Of a stretch of DNA of 64,000 bases, positions 32,830 to 44,147 are shown piece after piece. Source of the DNA: Dermanyssus gallinae. Lineage: Eukaryota; Arthropoda; Arachnida; Mesostigmata; Dermanyssidae. The stretch's first letter is position 1, and each line of letters opens with the position of its first letter. Location: assembly GCA_003439945.1 (NCBI GenBank), contig QVRM01006480.1:62001-126000 (forward strand). The letters run 5' to 3'. The notes beneath the pieces were generated by a model. The model made no database searches. It was not told the DNA's origin and saw only the letters and a list, made by a program, of their open reading frames with translations. The position numbers were made by a program, and so were the translations under genes.

Positions 32830-34640
32830 CCAATTGGCCCGTTACAGAAATCACCTTATTACCAAAAACAACCCAGAGGTCCTTGTCGGGGACTCTCAAA
32901 GAGCTGGTGGATACCAGAAGTGGAAGCGGCAAGCAAAGCATGTATTAAGGCTAAGCAAGATGTCACGTTCGCCCACAGCTGGATCGCCCGGCGATGTCGA
33001 GGATACGGGGCAGGATGAATTCCTTAAGCGGCATTGTCTTGAACCGAGATTATGATGCCTATCAGAAACGAAAGGCTTAAAAACGTAGCAGAAACTTAGT
33101 GCTTGCAGGGAGGCATTCCGAGTCTCTATAGAGAATGTTTCTTTGGGTACGCTAAACGTAAGGCAGGAGCTGACTCCGGGAAAGGCCCCGAGACCGTAGA
33201 GGATTCCTCCTAAGGCGGTACGGACATAAGCGAAGTGGCATCCTTAAATTGTCGCGGAGGCTATCATAAACGTTCTACGGAAGGATAATTTAATTCTCGG
33301 TGGAAACCGGCCGAAATACCCATAATACTTAGGCCCAAAACAAGCAAGAATTTCTGTACAATCTGTCTGCACAACTAAGTGCTGGGAAACATCATAGTGG
33401 CCCGAATCAGTTTTGAGGTTACCGCAAAGCAGACATTGTCGGACGCACAATACGAATTTAGAAGGGACGGTAGCCTACAGATGCACTTAAGTGGGTTTTA
33501 CTCCAAAGCGGAGAAAAGAGATTTAAGTGACTTAAGATAGGTGCCGTCAAATTTTTAGTTCTATTCGATGTTAAACGTGCGTTTCGTATGATCAGCTGGG
33601 AACTGATCATGAGGGCACTTCAAAAGCACGAGTTTTTTTGCGATCTCAGCGATAGACGCCCTATTTCGGCGAAACATCATACAGTGTAATGACGAAGTTC
33701 CCAGGGGTTAATATTATAATACACGTGGTAAAGAAGATAACGAAGATTGCACAGAACCTGGAGAATATTATTTCGAGAATCAATTAAGGTTATCAAGTAA
33801 ATTCAATGTTCGTCTTTGAGGGGACTTTTTAGCAGGACAAAAACTTCATATAGGCAGATTTAGCTCTTTGCACTGCACGTTATAAAGTGCGTTGCGCTCG
33901 ACGCAGAGGGAGCACCGCTTCAACTGAGGTGGTGCTGGTTCTGGCCCACCTTCTGCCCTAGAACATCCTAGCCGGTAAGCGCAGTAATTGATTCCTCGAT
34001 AGCGATCTGGATTTTTGGAGCGCCAAGGAGGCAGCAATAAATGCGTGCGTAGGGGGGTGCGCACTCTCCTCTGCACAACGTCAAAGGAAATGCACGCGGT
34101 TATCCTTTCCCGGACATTCGGGCATAGAGCGACTGCTCTTATGGGGAGCTAATGTCTCGTATAGCGTCTTGCAGGGTATGGACGGTTCCAATCGTTCAAT
34201 AAAAATTGTGCATAATTAGAAAGACGAATACGGGCGTGCATGTTCTTTGCATCTCAGGGAACACAAAATACATGGAACACACGGTGCAGTACCAAGCAAC
34301 GCTCGCATAGGTGCCGGATCGCCATCACTAAATCCAACACCAGCCACCATATTAGCAGACGATGACCTCGGCGGAAGCGTGGGTGGACGGGAGTAGATAA
34401 CTGGACACCATTACGAAGGCTAAAACATCGCTTAAGGCCGCTCGTTGGTAACTGAAAGGGTCAAGCCGAGGTTGAAAGAAGATGTCGCGACAGGGCACCG
34501 TGGAGCAGCTCGGCACTCCTGGAGGTAGCAAATAGTGGTGTGCGGTGATCCGTTTATTCTGAACGAAAGACTTAAGGTTAATCAAAGACAAATAACTCTT
34601 GTAACAAAAACTAAGTTCGCAAAACAAATTCAATGAGATC
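32830..34640 (+). pseudogene. R1-clade LINE ORF2 relic, highly degraded
   Basis: Recognisable only by patches. LVLFDVKRAFRMISWE at about 33555-33600 is the RT core block (family: DVKNAFNSxxW). An ILADDDLGG-like remnant of YADDLA lies near 34349-34375. Frames are broken throughout and the GHG/CCHC end is not visible. The oldest-looking R1 copy in the window. Confidence 0.5.
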
Positions 34641-34989
34641 TACGTCAAAATCTGCATTAAACCACAGCATTCAATTGCTTTGGCGAACAATAGAGTGCAG
34701 CTGAAAGCTTGTTTCTCCTCTTTTTAATGAGCATTTACAAAAGTTTTTAAAACTAGGTAGGAACTCCAGTGTTTAAAAATAAATGAATAACATGAGCGAC
34801 AATCGAGGAATAAAATACTATTCATACATAAATAGTTACTCAAGAGGCTACGGTAGTGACTGCGCAGTTTAACTTAGTGTTACATCTGCGAATTATTTTT
34901 TCTATCGTCATCGCGTTCTCATTACTGAATTTATATAGGCTTTCAGCAGAGGTATGTAACAGCAAGCAAATGACAACCGCGTGCAAAAA
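34641..34989. other. No gene seen
   Basis: AT-rich, no recognisable feature. Confidence 0.4.
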
Positions 34990-35100
34990 ATACAATTATT
35001 AAGGCCGCGGCTCGAACTTGCGATAGTTGACCACGGTTGCTATGGCAACGCTCTATTTTAAATAGTGCGTTAGCCCCCTAAGCCACCGCCGCTACAGCTA
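34990..35100 (-). repeat. tRNA-derived repeat containing an X-box-like palindrome
   Basis: Minus strand shows TGGCTTAGGGGGCTAACGC (A-box-like) and CAAGTTCGAGCC (B-box-like), but with too long a spacing for a tRNA. The extra bases include a 14-bp near-palindrome read on the plus strand as GTTGCTATGGCAAC (35036-35049). Probably a SINE head, not a tRNA gene. Confidence 0.45.
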
Positions 35101-35129
35101 CTTGAATTACAGAAACAAGTGGAGACTAA

Positions 35130-35870
35130 TTTTACAGGGGTAACTGAAGAATGCGGCTGCACACACATAGGCACCACTGCAGGAAAGCTCCCTGCAAGAG
35201 TGGGCCTCTAGTGTGAGGCGTTAACCGACTAAACCCACTAAAAACCAGTTGTGTCCCCGTCCTTCTGTGTGAGGCGTTAACCTACTAAACCCACTAAAAC
35301 CAGTTGTGTCCCCGTCCTCCTGTGTGAGGCGTTAATTTACTAAACCCACTAAAAACCCGTTATGTGGACCTGGCTGGGGACATCTTACGCATCGGGTTTA
35401 ACAGTCAGGGGAAGGGGAGGGTACGACTCCTAACCGGTGTGTTTCCTAGGAGGCACGGGTAAGGGAGGCGCCTTAGATAGTTGGCCCTCGTTTGCTTCTG
35501 TAAAATGGCTTTTAAGGCTTCAGCTATGGTGTTCCAGTATAAAACTTCCTATATTCCGTAATTTTTTGCAGAGGTCACATAGGTTTAAAGCTAATGTAAT
35601 CATTAGAAACAGTGGAGGTTTGCGCTGCTCCGCCCATGCTGGACACCACACAGCAGTGTGATCTCGGGTGTCCTCCGGTTCATTGGCGCAGTGGGTGCAC
35701 CAAGAGCTGGGAGCCTTCCCGATACTAAACAAGTAGCACTGGAAGCACTGGAGCGTAAAAATGGCGTCGAGCAGGTCTTTCGCCTCGTTCCACGTCTCTG
35801 TCAAGGCCATCATGTTAACCAACTCTTTGGTGGGGCGGCCCCTTACGACCGTTAGGTCCGTGCACTTTGC
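35130..35870 (-). mobile_element. R1-clade LINE 3' fragment with tandem-repeat 3'UTR
   Basis: On the minus strand the ORF2 C-terminus (35822-35520) has CYLFSIGKAPSSWCTHC and EDTRDHTAVWC, the CCHC knuckle after the GHG block, which is itself degraded (TLQCFQCYL). The 3'UTR follows and holds about 2.8 copies of a 55-56-bp unit (35211-35366), each carrying the AGTGGGTTTAG and CCTCACAC motif pair. The element ends near 35130. It is related to the 22692-23387 copy. Confidence 0.65.
35211..35366. repeat. Tandem repeat, units 35211-35266, 35267-35321, 35322-35366
   Basis: Three direct copies beginning GTGTGAGGCGTTAA and containing ACCCACTAAAA.CC. The last is partial. They multiply the conserved R1 3'UTR stem motif. 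Confidence 0.8.
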
Positions 35871-35899
35871 TTCCCAAAGAGACTTGACATCCCGGTATG

Positions 35900-36185
35900 A
35901 AAATGCAACAGACTAGATAGTCGCACAGGTATAAAAGTTAGCGTCAATAATAGACAGAAGAAACTTAAGCCGCGCACCCTCTTTGTTGGTAAAAATGCAA
36001 AAACTCCAGGGTGGAAAGAGGATACCCTTATTGTTATACCTAAAGGGAAGAGCATATAAACAGATAGATCTTAAAGTCGTCTTTGACCTTGCGCCAAGAA
36101 ACATAATTATGGAGAAGTTAGCCTTAGAAGGAGTTCCGAATCAGCTGTTGAAAATTTCGGGGCTATCCTTAGGGAGAGCATAGTA
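35900..36185 (+). mobile_element. RT fragment related to family D LINE
   Basis: WKEDTLIVIPKGKS (36022-36060) then QIDLKVVFDLAPRNIIMEKLA (36062-36120) correspond to two RT blocks of element D (RDCILAVIPKGKGD and VDFKSAFDTAPRN), with the stretch between them deleted. Broken copy. Confidence 0.55.
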
Positions 36186-36192
36186 TGCATCT

Positions 36193-37618
36193 TGACCAGA
36201 CTGGCACGGGGATCAGTCCGAACCCTCCCCGGCCCAGTCCCCAAAGACACAGGTAAGGGTTGAGCACGAGGCTCCCCCGTCCTGGTTTTAAAGTACTGCT
36301 TTACAATTTCGAGCCGGGAGGGGATTTTTAGTGGGTATTACACGCGGACAGGATTGGGTCATATACTCTCCGCCGGTGTTGGGCCCCACACTGCTCACCA
36401 ATAACACCAGCGGGCGTGCGTAAAAGCATTTCCCCTCTTAAAAAAGTTAAATGTGGGAACCCCACAAGGCGGCCCATTGAGCTGCGTCTCCCTCACTCTC
36501 CTGCTTACCGATTTTGTCGGTTATATTTAACAAAAGTTTCAGAAGGCAACAGTTGTGACGTACGCAGATGACATAGTGGTCGCTCATCATGACCTAGGTG
36601 CCATCGAGCGTATCACCTCCCTGGCGAAAGTGTTCCTTGTTTCAGGTGGCTGGAAATAAACGCCATAAAGGCCGAGGCTATGAAATTCAGAAGAGAAGGC
36701 CGATTGGCCGCTAAAGACGTTATACGTTGTGGCGGCCAATCTTTGAAATCCAAACTCTTTGCGGTATCTGGGGCTTCGACTTTATTACACTGGGACGATA
36801 AATTAAAATGCGTTTTACAATGCACAGGAAGCGAGTAAAAGTTTGTGTACCCATAATATGGCTGCGCACCGGTTGTTGAAATATTTCGTTTGAGGTTGAA
36901 GAGGCCGCGAACAATACCATTAAATGGGAAAATAAAGTTGAACAAGTCCGACGAGAGGTTAGACCTGGATATGTTCAGTGCCTCTCGCCTGGTCTGGTCT
37001 TGCATGTGACAATCGCTATGTCTATACCAGATGCATAGTTCACGGCTACCATTATCTGGTATGTTTAAACACGAGCTTCCACGAGGAGTACACGGAGTGA
37101 ATCTTTCAACTGAGCCCTCAGGTGTGTACAGAGTTTCATGCGTCGGCCTGCCTGGCCCTTGCGAAAAGATCACTGCACTGCCTCTCTTGAAGAACATGCC
37201 GCGAGCAGCTGACTGTATAATTGTATAATCTGTATCAGTATTAACTAAAGATAAATGCATTAGGTGTTTCTACGGTAGAGCTGTAGTAACAAATAAGGCA
37301 CTACTTTTAGTTGTATGTTAATTTAAAGTGGAAAATACGATAGATTTAGACTATTGAATCTTGTACCTCAAGCCAACCTCTTCAAACTGGGGGTTGTCGT
37401 TAATCCAACAGGATATAAGAAGAATTTGCACGGAGCTTACAAGTGCTCACTGTGGCCGTTTAGTGAATCCATGGCGGCAGTTGGCTTTATAGTAAAACGT
37501 TCACCGTTTATATTTTAATAATTGTTAATTGCCTCTAGCCCTTCGCCAGACCGTACGTGCGACGTTTGTACAATGGCGTGTCTTCAAAGTCCTACGGCAT
37601 TTAACCCACGAGAACTAG
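36193..37618. repeat. Inverted segmental duplication, right arm
   Basis: Reverse complement of most of 12212-14344. It carries the 3' tip of R1 element F (36193-36439), the same F/J junction, a truncated J-family body (36440-37232) and a flanking non-LINE segment (37235-37618). It lacks the roughly 480 bp between J and the flank found in the left arm. Confidence 0.8.
36440..37232 (+). mobile_element. J-family LINE, partial, with internal deletions
   Basis: Plus strand. It starts at ATGTGGGAACCCCACAAGGC, the PQG block of ORF2, then has TYADDIVVAHHDLGAI (36558-36605), MKFRREGRLAAKDVI (36679-36723), a deletion of about 60 codons, and GYHYLVCLNTSFHEE near 37047-37092. It ends GTATAATTGTATAATCTG. 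Non-functional. Sequence and junction match the inverted copy at 13080-14104. Confidence 0.75.
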
Positions 37619-38129
37619 CCATACGTATTACTCATAGGTATTATCACTTTGAAAAATTGCCTAAGTAAAGCGAAACGATAAAGAAATCGTTGTAGAATAC
37701 TTTTTGTCATTCTAGGACACTTATTACTTTGGATGGTAAGCCAGGACTACTTACTCCCGACCAGAGTGCCGCAGAATGTAGTTGACCCTGCTTGTATCGG
37801 TGTACACCACCAGATAGTCCCATAGGCGTGTATCGTTTTGTTTTGCGAAAAGTGATTATCTGCCCTTATGATCAATCGGCAAAGCCCAAAAGATGTTTGC
37901 GGCCACATCGGGATCGGGGTAGCTGTGGCAATGCAACAAAAAAGAGCATGCGTTATTCTCCCAGAAGTTCTCACTTGTCTCTTATTATAAATTGTTACTT
38001 ATTGACAAATTGCTTTACCAAACTAATATATATATATCCATTATTAAGCATTATATGAATGCAGAGGTCAGTGACAACAGGCGTAGCCTAAATAGCTAGT
38101 GCATAACACCCCCCTGGCTTCTGCTGTTT
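37619..38129. other. No gene seen
   Basis: AT-rich; a short TA tract lies near 38026-38036. Confidence 0.4.
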
Positions 38130-38336
38130 TTGCCAATCCACCGTTTAAGCCGAGAACTAGAATCGAGACGAGCCAGAGACATCGAGGAGAATGAATTGAC
38201 GGCATCTCCGAACGGCCGGAAGTTTCGCGCGCTCACGCCAAGCTCCCGAGGTTACTGTGCTAACCGACGTTATCGTGTCGTTCTTTCTTGTGAGCGAAAC
38301 CTCCGTACGTCCCACCGTGTAGCCCTCATCCTGACA
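38130..38336 (+). CDS. Candidate first exon ending in a membrane segment (weak)
   Basis: An open frame, Arg-rich (ELESRRARDIEENELTASP...), that turns hydrophobic at its end (SHRVALILT). It stops at a strong donor, ACA|GTAAGAG (38336/38337). The next CD36-like exon (44912) begins with hydrophobic VAVVVLIAADIGLFLW, so the two together would make one membrane helix, as in a CD36 N-terminus. The splice phases do not agree: joining 38336 to 44912 gives a stop. Either one base is wrong or the exons are unrelated. Confidence 0.3.
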
Positions 38337-39417
38337 GTAAGAGCGCCGTGCGTGACAATTTGGTGTTTATTGCATGCATTTCACGTTTCTCCTTGATAAG
38401 AGCGCACAGTTGTGTTTTATGTAAGCGTTCTTCTACGTTACTGAAGCGTACAATTTCAAAACACGACCACTTTTCTCTATCACTGGTTTCACCCTTTTAT
38501 CTGCTCTAATCTAAAAATTCTGCCACGTACTAATCAGGTGGCGCTGTTGGTTCGACACTTCACGTGTCTGTCGAAAAAGTATGTCATATGGCTATTCGTA
38601 TGGCCACGGAGACCACGACAGGAAAAGCGGCGTCGGAATCGCTACAACACCTTTGCAGTTGGATTTGTGCAACTGGATACTCCGTGTGTTTGTTGTAAGA
38701 CGTGCCTCTGCCAATTTAAAACTATAGATGCCAGGTGTGAAATCCTCCAAGGCTGAGTGATCTTGGAATTCTATAAAGAATGCAGCGTTGCTTTTTAAGA
38801 AGGGCTGAGAAGCTGTATTGGATGAATTGGCATACCCTCAAGCTGACATACGACAGCTGCGCCGCCCGATTAAGAACAAAGATCTGTTGAACGTAATGCT
38901 TAAGGTACAAGCAACGTCGAATCGAGCAAGGTTTGTCATTAGGCTCTCAATCCAGACTACCGAAGCTAAAGTGTCACACCGGCATTCACGGGGACTGTGA
39001 AGCAGTTGAACGAATGAAAACTAAAATAATGGAAGCATATTCAATCAAAATATATTGTGTGTATGCTGTGGATGCTTTTATACCGCCTTTTGTGATGAAT
39101 AAAAGAGCGTTTTTTTTATCAACGTTCACTCATTGTCTGCGTTCCTTCACAGCTTGCTGGTTCCTTGGCTTGGTAATTTGTTGGCAAATAATTATTTGAC
39201 GGTTGGTTGCTCAAACCAAGGACTGGCTATTTGCAAATTAAGTTTGTAGTTTAAAAAATGAGAGAAAAACAACTTATTTACAAATGTGTTTATCTCTAGT
39301 TAAAACATGAGTGAGTAAAGCTCAATTGGTAATGGCCTAAACTATAAAAGGTGATTCAAGGCAGATTATAGTGCATGATCGTTTTGCATTGTTTAATGTT
39401 TTAAAATAAATTGTCTG

Positions 39418-39418
<1 letters not shown>
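38337..39418. other. No gene seen
   Basis: AT-rich; no recognisable domain or repeat before the TA array. Confidence 0.4.
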
Positions 39419-39457
<39 letters not shown>

Positions 39458-39467
39458 TATATATATA
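39419..39467. repeat. (TA)n microsatellite
   Basis: Nearly pure TA with one phase slip at 39450. Confidence 0.9.
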
Positions 39468-39470
39468 ACA

Positions 39471-39507
39471 TTATTCATGATTTATTTACCATAGAATTGG
39501 TAGTTAC
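39471..39507 (-). mobile_element. Terminal piece of family A LINE 3' end
   Basis: 39474-39507 matches 20-53 with one mismatch, in the same orientation. This is the extreme 3' end of element A, directly beside the (TA)n array. Probably a minimal 5'-truncated copy or relic. Confidence 0.55.
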
Positions 39508-39559
39508 GTAGAATGGTGCCAGTTGCCCGGTAGTAAAGGAGACTAGGGCAAACCATAAA

Positions 39560-42390
39560 ACGGAGGAAAGTGGTTGGAAGAGGCCAAGTAGGAGACACAC
39601 GACGAAGCTTCCAATTTCGGCCAAAGATGCAGTAGCAGATGCAGCCACGGCGGCAAGAACGGATCAGGAAATCTCGACAACAGGGCCGCATATGACCTCC
39701 TAGCGGCAGCAGTAGACCGGTCTATTGGACCTATGCCTCTTGTCAGAGTCAAACGAGACCCTGGCAAAGGCAGCGGACAAAGGGGTATGGACGGTAGACG
39801 AAAGAACGGACACCGCGATCAGGTGGACTAATTGTCGAAAGGATATCGCAATCCGAGACAGGGGCCAGGGAAAGGGGTTCGCCTGGACACAGGTCGACGT
39901 GGCGCAGTATTTTATAGCTGCTACTTCTCCCCCAACAGAGGTCAAGAGGAATTTGATGAAAACCTTAAAGCACTGGACGTCAGCGTCAGAACGCGGGATC
40001 ATCGGGCCCAGATTATCACGAAAGAGTTCAACGCGGCGTCTGTGCTTTGGGGTTGTAGGCGCACCATATTTCGAGGACAATCTCTGGTGGAATGGTTGGC
40101 CAAACGGAACCTCCTGGTTATGAACAACCCGAAAGCGGCAGCGACGTTTGCCTGCAGAGGTCAGGAAACCTTTATGGACTTGACGATGAGCGCCGCGGGC
40201 ACAGCCTACACAGTAGTAGACTGAGTGATCATCAAATACGAAGACAACCTTAGTAAACATCGTTTTATTACATTCACGGTGAAAAACGAAGGAGCACTCA
40301 AGAGCACGGTTCCTGCCGCTGGGTGCCACAGACCCAGATGGTCGGCTCGAAGGATGAGGAAGGAGAAGCTTAGGGAGGAGATAGATCGGGGCTGTAACGA
40401 ACTGGAGGACACCTTTAATAAGAAAAACTTAGGCAAGATCCTTCTTAAAGCATGCGAGAAGGCAATGCCAGCTTCAGTGCACCCGCGGCAGAGAACCGCT
40501 GCGCCAAAGTACTGGTAGTCCTCCGAGGTAGCCACTGCACTGAGAAAGTGCATTGAAGCCCGGCGTCGTTATATTGGAGCCCGTTGGAAAATTTGAAAGG
40601 CGAGAACGAATTCGGCTGAACAGGAGTGGCGGAAAAAAGCAGATCATCTCTGGTCTGAATGTAAAGCGACACGCTCGAACCTGAAGACCACCATCAAAAA
40701 GAGTGCTGGAACCAACTGATCAAGGAGATCGAGCACGTGTGGGGGCCCTTCAGTCCCTTCAAAATTATAATGGGCAAATTGGGCACGAAAGCACCAATGA
40801 TCCCACCAGATCTCATAGAAGCCATTGTGGCTTGCTTTTTTCCGATGCAGACGGAGAAAGGCAGAGACCCTATTGCGGTGAATAAGGAGGATATTCCTCC
40901 TGTAACGTTCGAGGAGATCCGGCGACCGGCTGAAAGGATGCCATAAAGCACGGCCCCAGGACCCGACGGCATTTCTCCGTAGGTGATGAAATGCCTAATG
41001 AAGGAGTGCCCGTCGGCCTTTAAAACGGCCGTAGACGCACACCTGAGAGAGGGACGGTTTCCGAAAGAATAGAGGAAGGCCCGCCTGGATCTTATTTCAA
41101 AGCCGGGGAAGGACCCAGGCTCAGCCTCAGCCTACAAGCCCTCCTGCCTTATTAATACAGTTGCCAAGGCCGTGGAGTCAATACTCGCGAGCAGACTCAA
41201 CGACGCAATCGAAGAAAGGCAAGTCTCGCTCTCAGAGGATCAGTATAAGTTTCGTAGAGGAAGGTCCACGCTCCAGCCCATTAACAATATACTCGCTAAG
41301 GCCAAAGAAGAGAGAAAAGCCCTGGAGTTTGTAATCTTTGCCTCCTGATATTGCTTGATGTAAAGCATGCGTTTAACAGCAAAAATTGGGGGTGATCCCG
41401 AATGCGGTAGAGAAGAAGAGAATACCTGCGTACAGTCAGCGTATGATACCATCGTATCTGGCCAAACGAAGTGTGAGTTCGCGACGACTGCAGGTGAGTA
41501 CGCGATGACTGTAGGTGTACCACAAGGTTCCGTGCTAGGATCTACGCTGTCGAACCTAGCGTACGACGGCGTGCTAGAAATAAGCAGGCGTTGCGGTGTC
41601 GAGTTCGTTGCTTATGCCGACGACTGGCAATCTTGGTCACCGCAAGGGATGCAGAGCTGTTGGAGGACCGAGCAAATGACGCCCACTACCTAATGCTTGC
41701 GCCAGAAAAGAGCGAGGCGGTCCTGCTTATTGGAAGAAAGCACTGCCGGGAGCTGGATATCCGTGTGGACGGCCACATAATCTAGATACACAAGCAGGTC
41801 AAATACCTGGGTGTTATGCTGGACAGAAACTTGAGCTGTACAGCCCACATTAATTATGTAACGGCCAAAACGCATCAAGTGGCAAGCAAACCCACCAGGC
41901 TAATGCCAAGAACAAAGGAGCCCTCGGAGAAAAAGCGCCGTCTTCTGGCATTGGTTGCTGATTCAATTCTGCTCTACACGTCAGCAGTGTGGGGACCAGC
42001 TGCACTGAAGACCAAGAAGAATAAGAGAAATCTAAGCACGGCGCAGACAGTGCTGGCCATTAGGGTCACCAGAGCGTACAGGGCCAGAGTCTACAGATGC
42101 TGCGCTGGTAATTTTCCCGCATGATACCTTGGACCAAACGCACAGAGAAGAATATTCTCCGCACTTAGAAAGGACGATGTAAAAATAACGACTCTGGAAA
42201 GCTGGGAGGCTGAGTGGACTGGAGCCAAATGAGAGGCACCAGGTGTGTGTGTGTGTGACGAGGTCAATAATCCTAGATCTCATGAATGGGATCACCAGGT
42301 TGTTAGTGGGATTGTGAGTCCCACACTACCCAGACCAAAAGGTGTGCGTTACACATTTTTGCTCCTGGCCCCTGTAAAAAATAAACAAAA
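39560..42390 (+). pseudogene. R1-clade LINE ORF2 and 3'UTR, decayed
   Basis: The endonuclease is in shifted frames: FYSCYFSPNRGQEEFDENL (39909-39965), KEFNAASVLWG where GDFN..WG is expected (40021-40053), and QETFMDLTMS (40162-40191). RT pieces: APGPDGISP (40951-40977), SCLINTVAKAVESILASRL (41144-41200), DVKHAFNS (41357-41380), VGVPQGSVLGS (41512-41544) and AYADDWQSW (41611-41635; the L after YADD is lost). The thumb has YLGVMLDRNLS. The GHG/CCHC end is deleted. The 3'UTR has GTTAGTGGGATTG, GTCCCACACTACCC and GTGTGCGTTACACATTTTT near 42300-42350. Many stops. Confidence 0.7.
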
Positions 42391-42424
42391 TTCCTTCTAT
42401 GACCAACCGTGAATTCTCACGATT

Positions 42425-42505
42425 GTTATAACAACAACAGCAACAAAAACAACAACAACCACCAACAACAGTAACAACAACAATAACCACCAACAACAAC
42501 ACCTG
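42425..42505. repeat. (CAA)n-type simple repeat
   Basis: Interrupted CAA/ACAACA run just beyond the R1 3'UTR. It may have grown from its 3' tail. Confidence 0.75.
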
Positions 42506-44004
42506 ACACCACGTTCTGTGCGTCTTAATCGGCAATACTAGAGCGACAGAGGACATCGTGCTGCGTCGGAGGCAACCGGAAAGGGATCAAGCAAATCCAA
42601 TTGTCTACTCTCAACCCGCCGTCGTGGCAGGGGTGTCTCGTAGCACAGCCGAACTTGGGCATGAAGCCTTTGGATTCGGTTGACAACCTGCCAAAGCTGC
42701 CTAAAGTCGGGCTAACTTGTCCCGGCTGGAACAATCAAGTCGTCGTATGATCGTCGTCAAGATTATGCGTGCTGTCTGTATTGAGGCTCTGTCTCAGAGA
42801 AACTGATTGTTTATCCACTAATGACGGATGAATTGTTTCCGGGCGGTGTACCAATGGGGATGTCAATGATGACTCGGCTAACTGCATGACGGTTCGTGTA
42901 CATTTCGGAAATCAGAGTGTGATGTGTTCCGTGCTTTATAAGTCTATCGGGTTGCATAAGATTTTTTTTTATTTAAAGTTTATTTTTAAAGGCTCTTGCT
43001 GAATCTTCGTTATTTCCCTGCTATTACTATAGCACCATTTTAGATAAACGAGGCGGTGACAAAGTCTTTTCAAAAAAATTACCTATTTTCAAGTTTCCGA
43101 AATTAAAACCCAGTTTAAGGCAAGGCATCATTGTAATATTATGAATATCTAACAATAAGTGACAGTGAGTCTAAATGAGTACATTGCAAGCAACCTCTAC
43201 ATCTGATACTAGAAAATAGTGTAAGTAACGTAAGGACGATGTTAAGCAGGTCATTGGTTTTTACGGTGTAGTCGTCACGGATACAGCTGACTGCCTTTCG
43301 CAGTAACCGACATAAACCATTTTAAGCAAACTTGTTCTCTTCAGCCGCTGTAACCTGCATTTTTGCCATGAAGCTAAACTCTACGCAAATATGCATGATT
43401 GGTGAGTTAACCTTGCGTTAGAACATGGCGGTGAGAGAAAATATACTCTTTGTCCTTGGAACATTTTATGAACGCGCAGCTCTTGACGGTTTGCAGTATA
43501 TATGGAAATTGACAGCTATACCGTATATTCGCTTATATATGGGAATCTGACACACAGATTTACTGTTGGACCTGAAGCTATTTTAAAGATGGCGTCTAGA
43601 GCCGAAATACAACTTATTTTCTGGTAAATTCTGTCTATGGACTAACCGTGACGCTCAGAATGCCCCTTTAGGGGTTACCTAGTGTCATAAAAAATAATTC
43701 TTAACATTAACATATGATACATATTGATACACACAATGATAATATATTGACATTTAACAGAACGATGTAATTATATTATGATCAAATTGTTTTCCAGAAC
43801 TAACATGTAGTTAGCTGTAAATAGCGCTTGAGGACTTCGATGCCTCTTAGATTATCTTGTAGGGTAAACCGTGCCGAGCGCAATACTTCTCAACGTAACG
43901 TCGCAAGTAATTTCAGCTGACTTTTACTCAAGTGTGACGTTTGTTTTTGCTCTCTCTATTTATAAAATCTTATATTGATAAATTTATCGGAACTAGTTGT
44001 ATTT
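42506..44004. other. No gene seen
   Basis: AT-rich, no recognised domain. A segment of about 50 bp at 42798-42845 is similar to 44825-44873. Confidence 0.35.
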
Positions 44005-44112
44005 TTTACAGGGGCCAGGAACAAACATGCATAACGCACACCCTTGGTTGGGTAGTGTGGGACTCTCAAACCCACTAAAAACCTGGTGACCCTCCTAACC
44101 TACATGACCGGG
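44005..44112 (-). mobile_element. R1-type 3'UTR fragment
   Basis: Minus strand reads GGTTTTTAGTGGGTTTGAG, GTCCCACACTACCC, GTGTGCGTTATGCATGTTTG and CCTGGCCCCTGTAAAAAATA. It is the same order and nearly the same sequence as the 3' end of the plus-strand R1 copy at 42295-42385. An extremely 5'-truncated copy about 105 bp long. Confidence 0.7.
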
Positions 44113-44147
44113 ATACTTGTGGTATTACTTCAGTGCATGTAGGGAGC

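Noticed and set aside
35211..35366. CRISPR array
   Set aside because: Units are directly adjacent with no unique spacers, and the sequence is part of a LINE 3'UTR in a eukaryotic genome.
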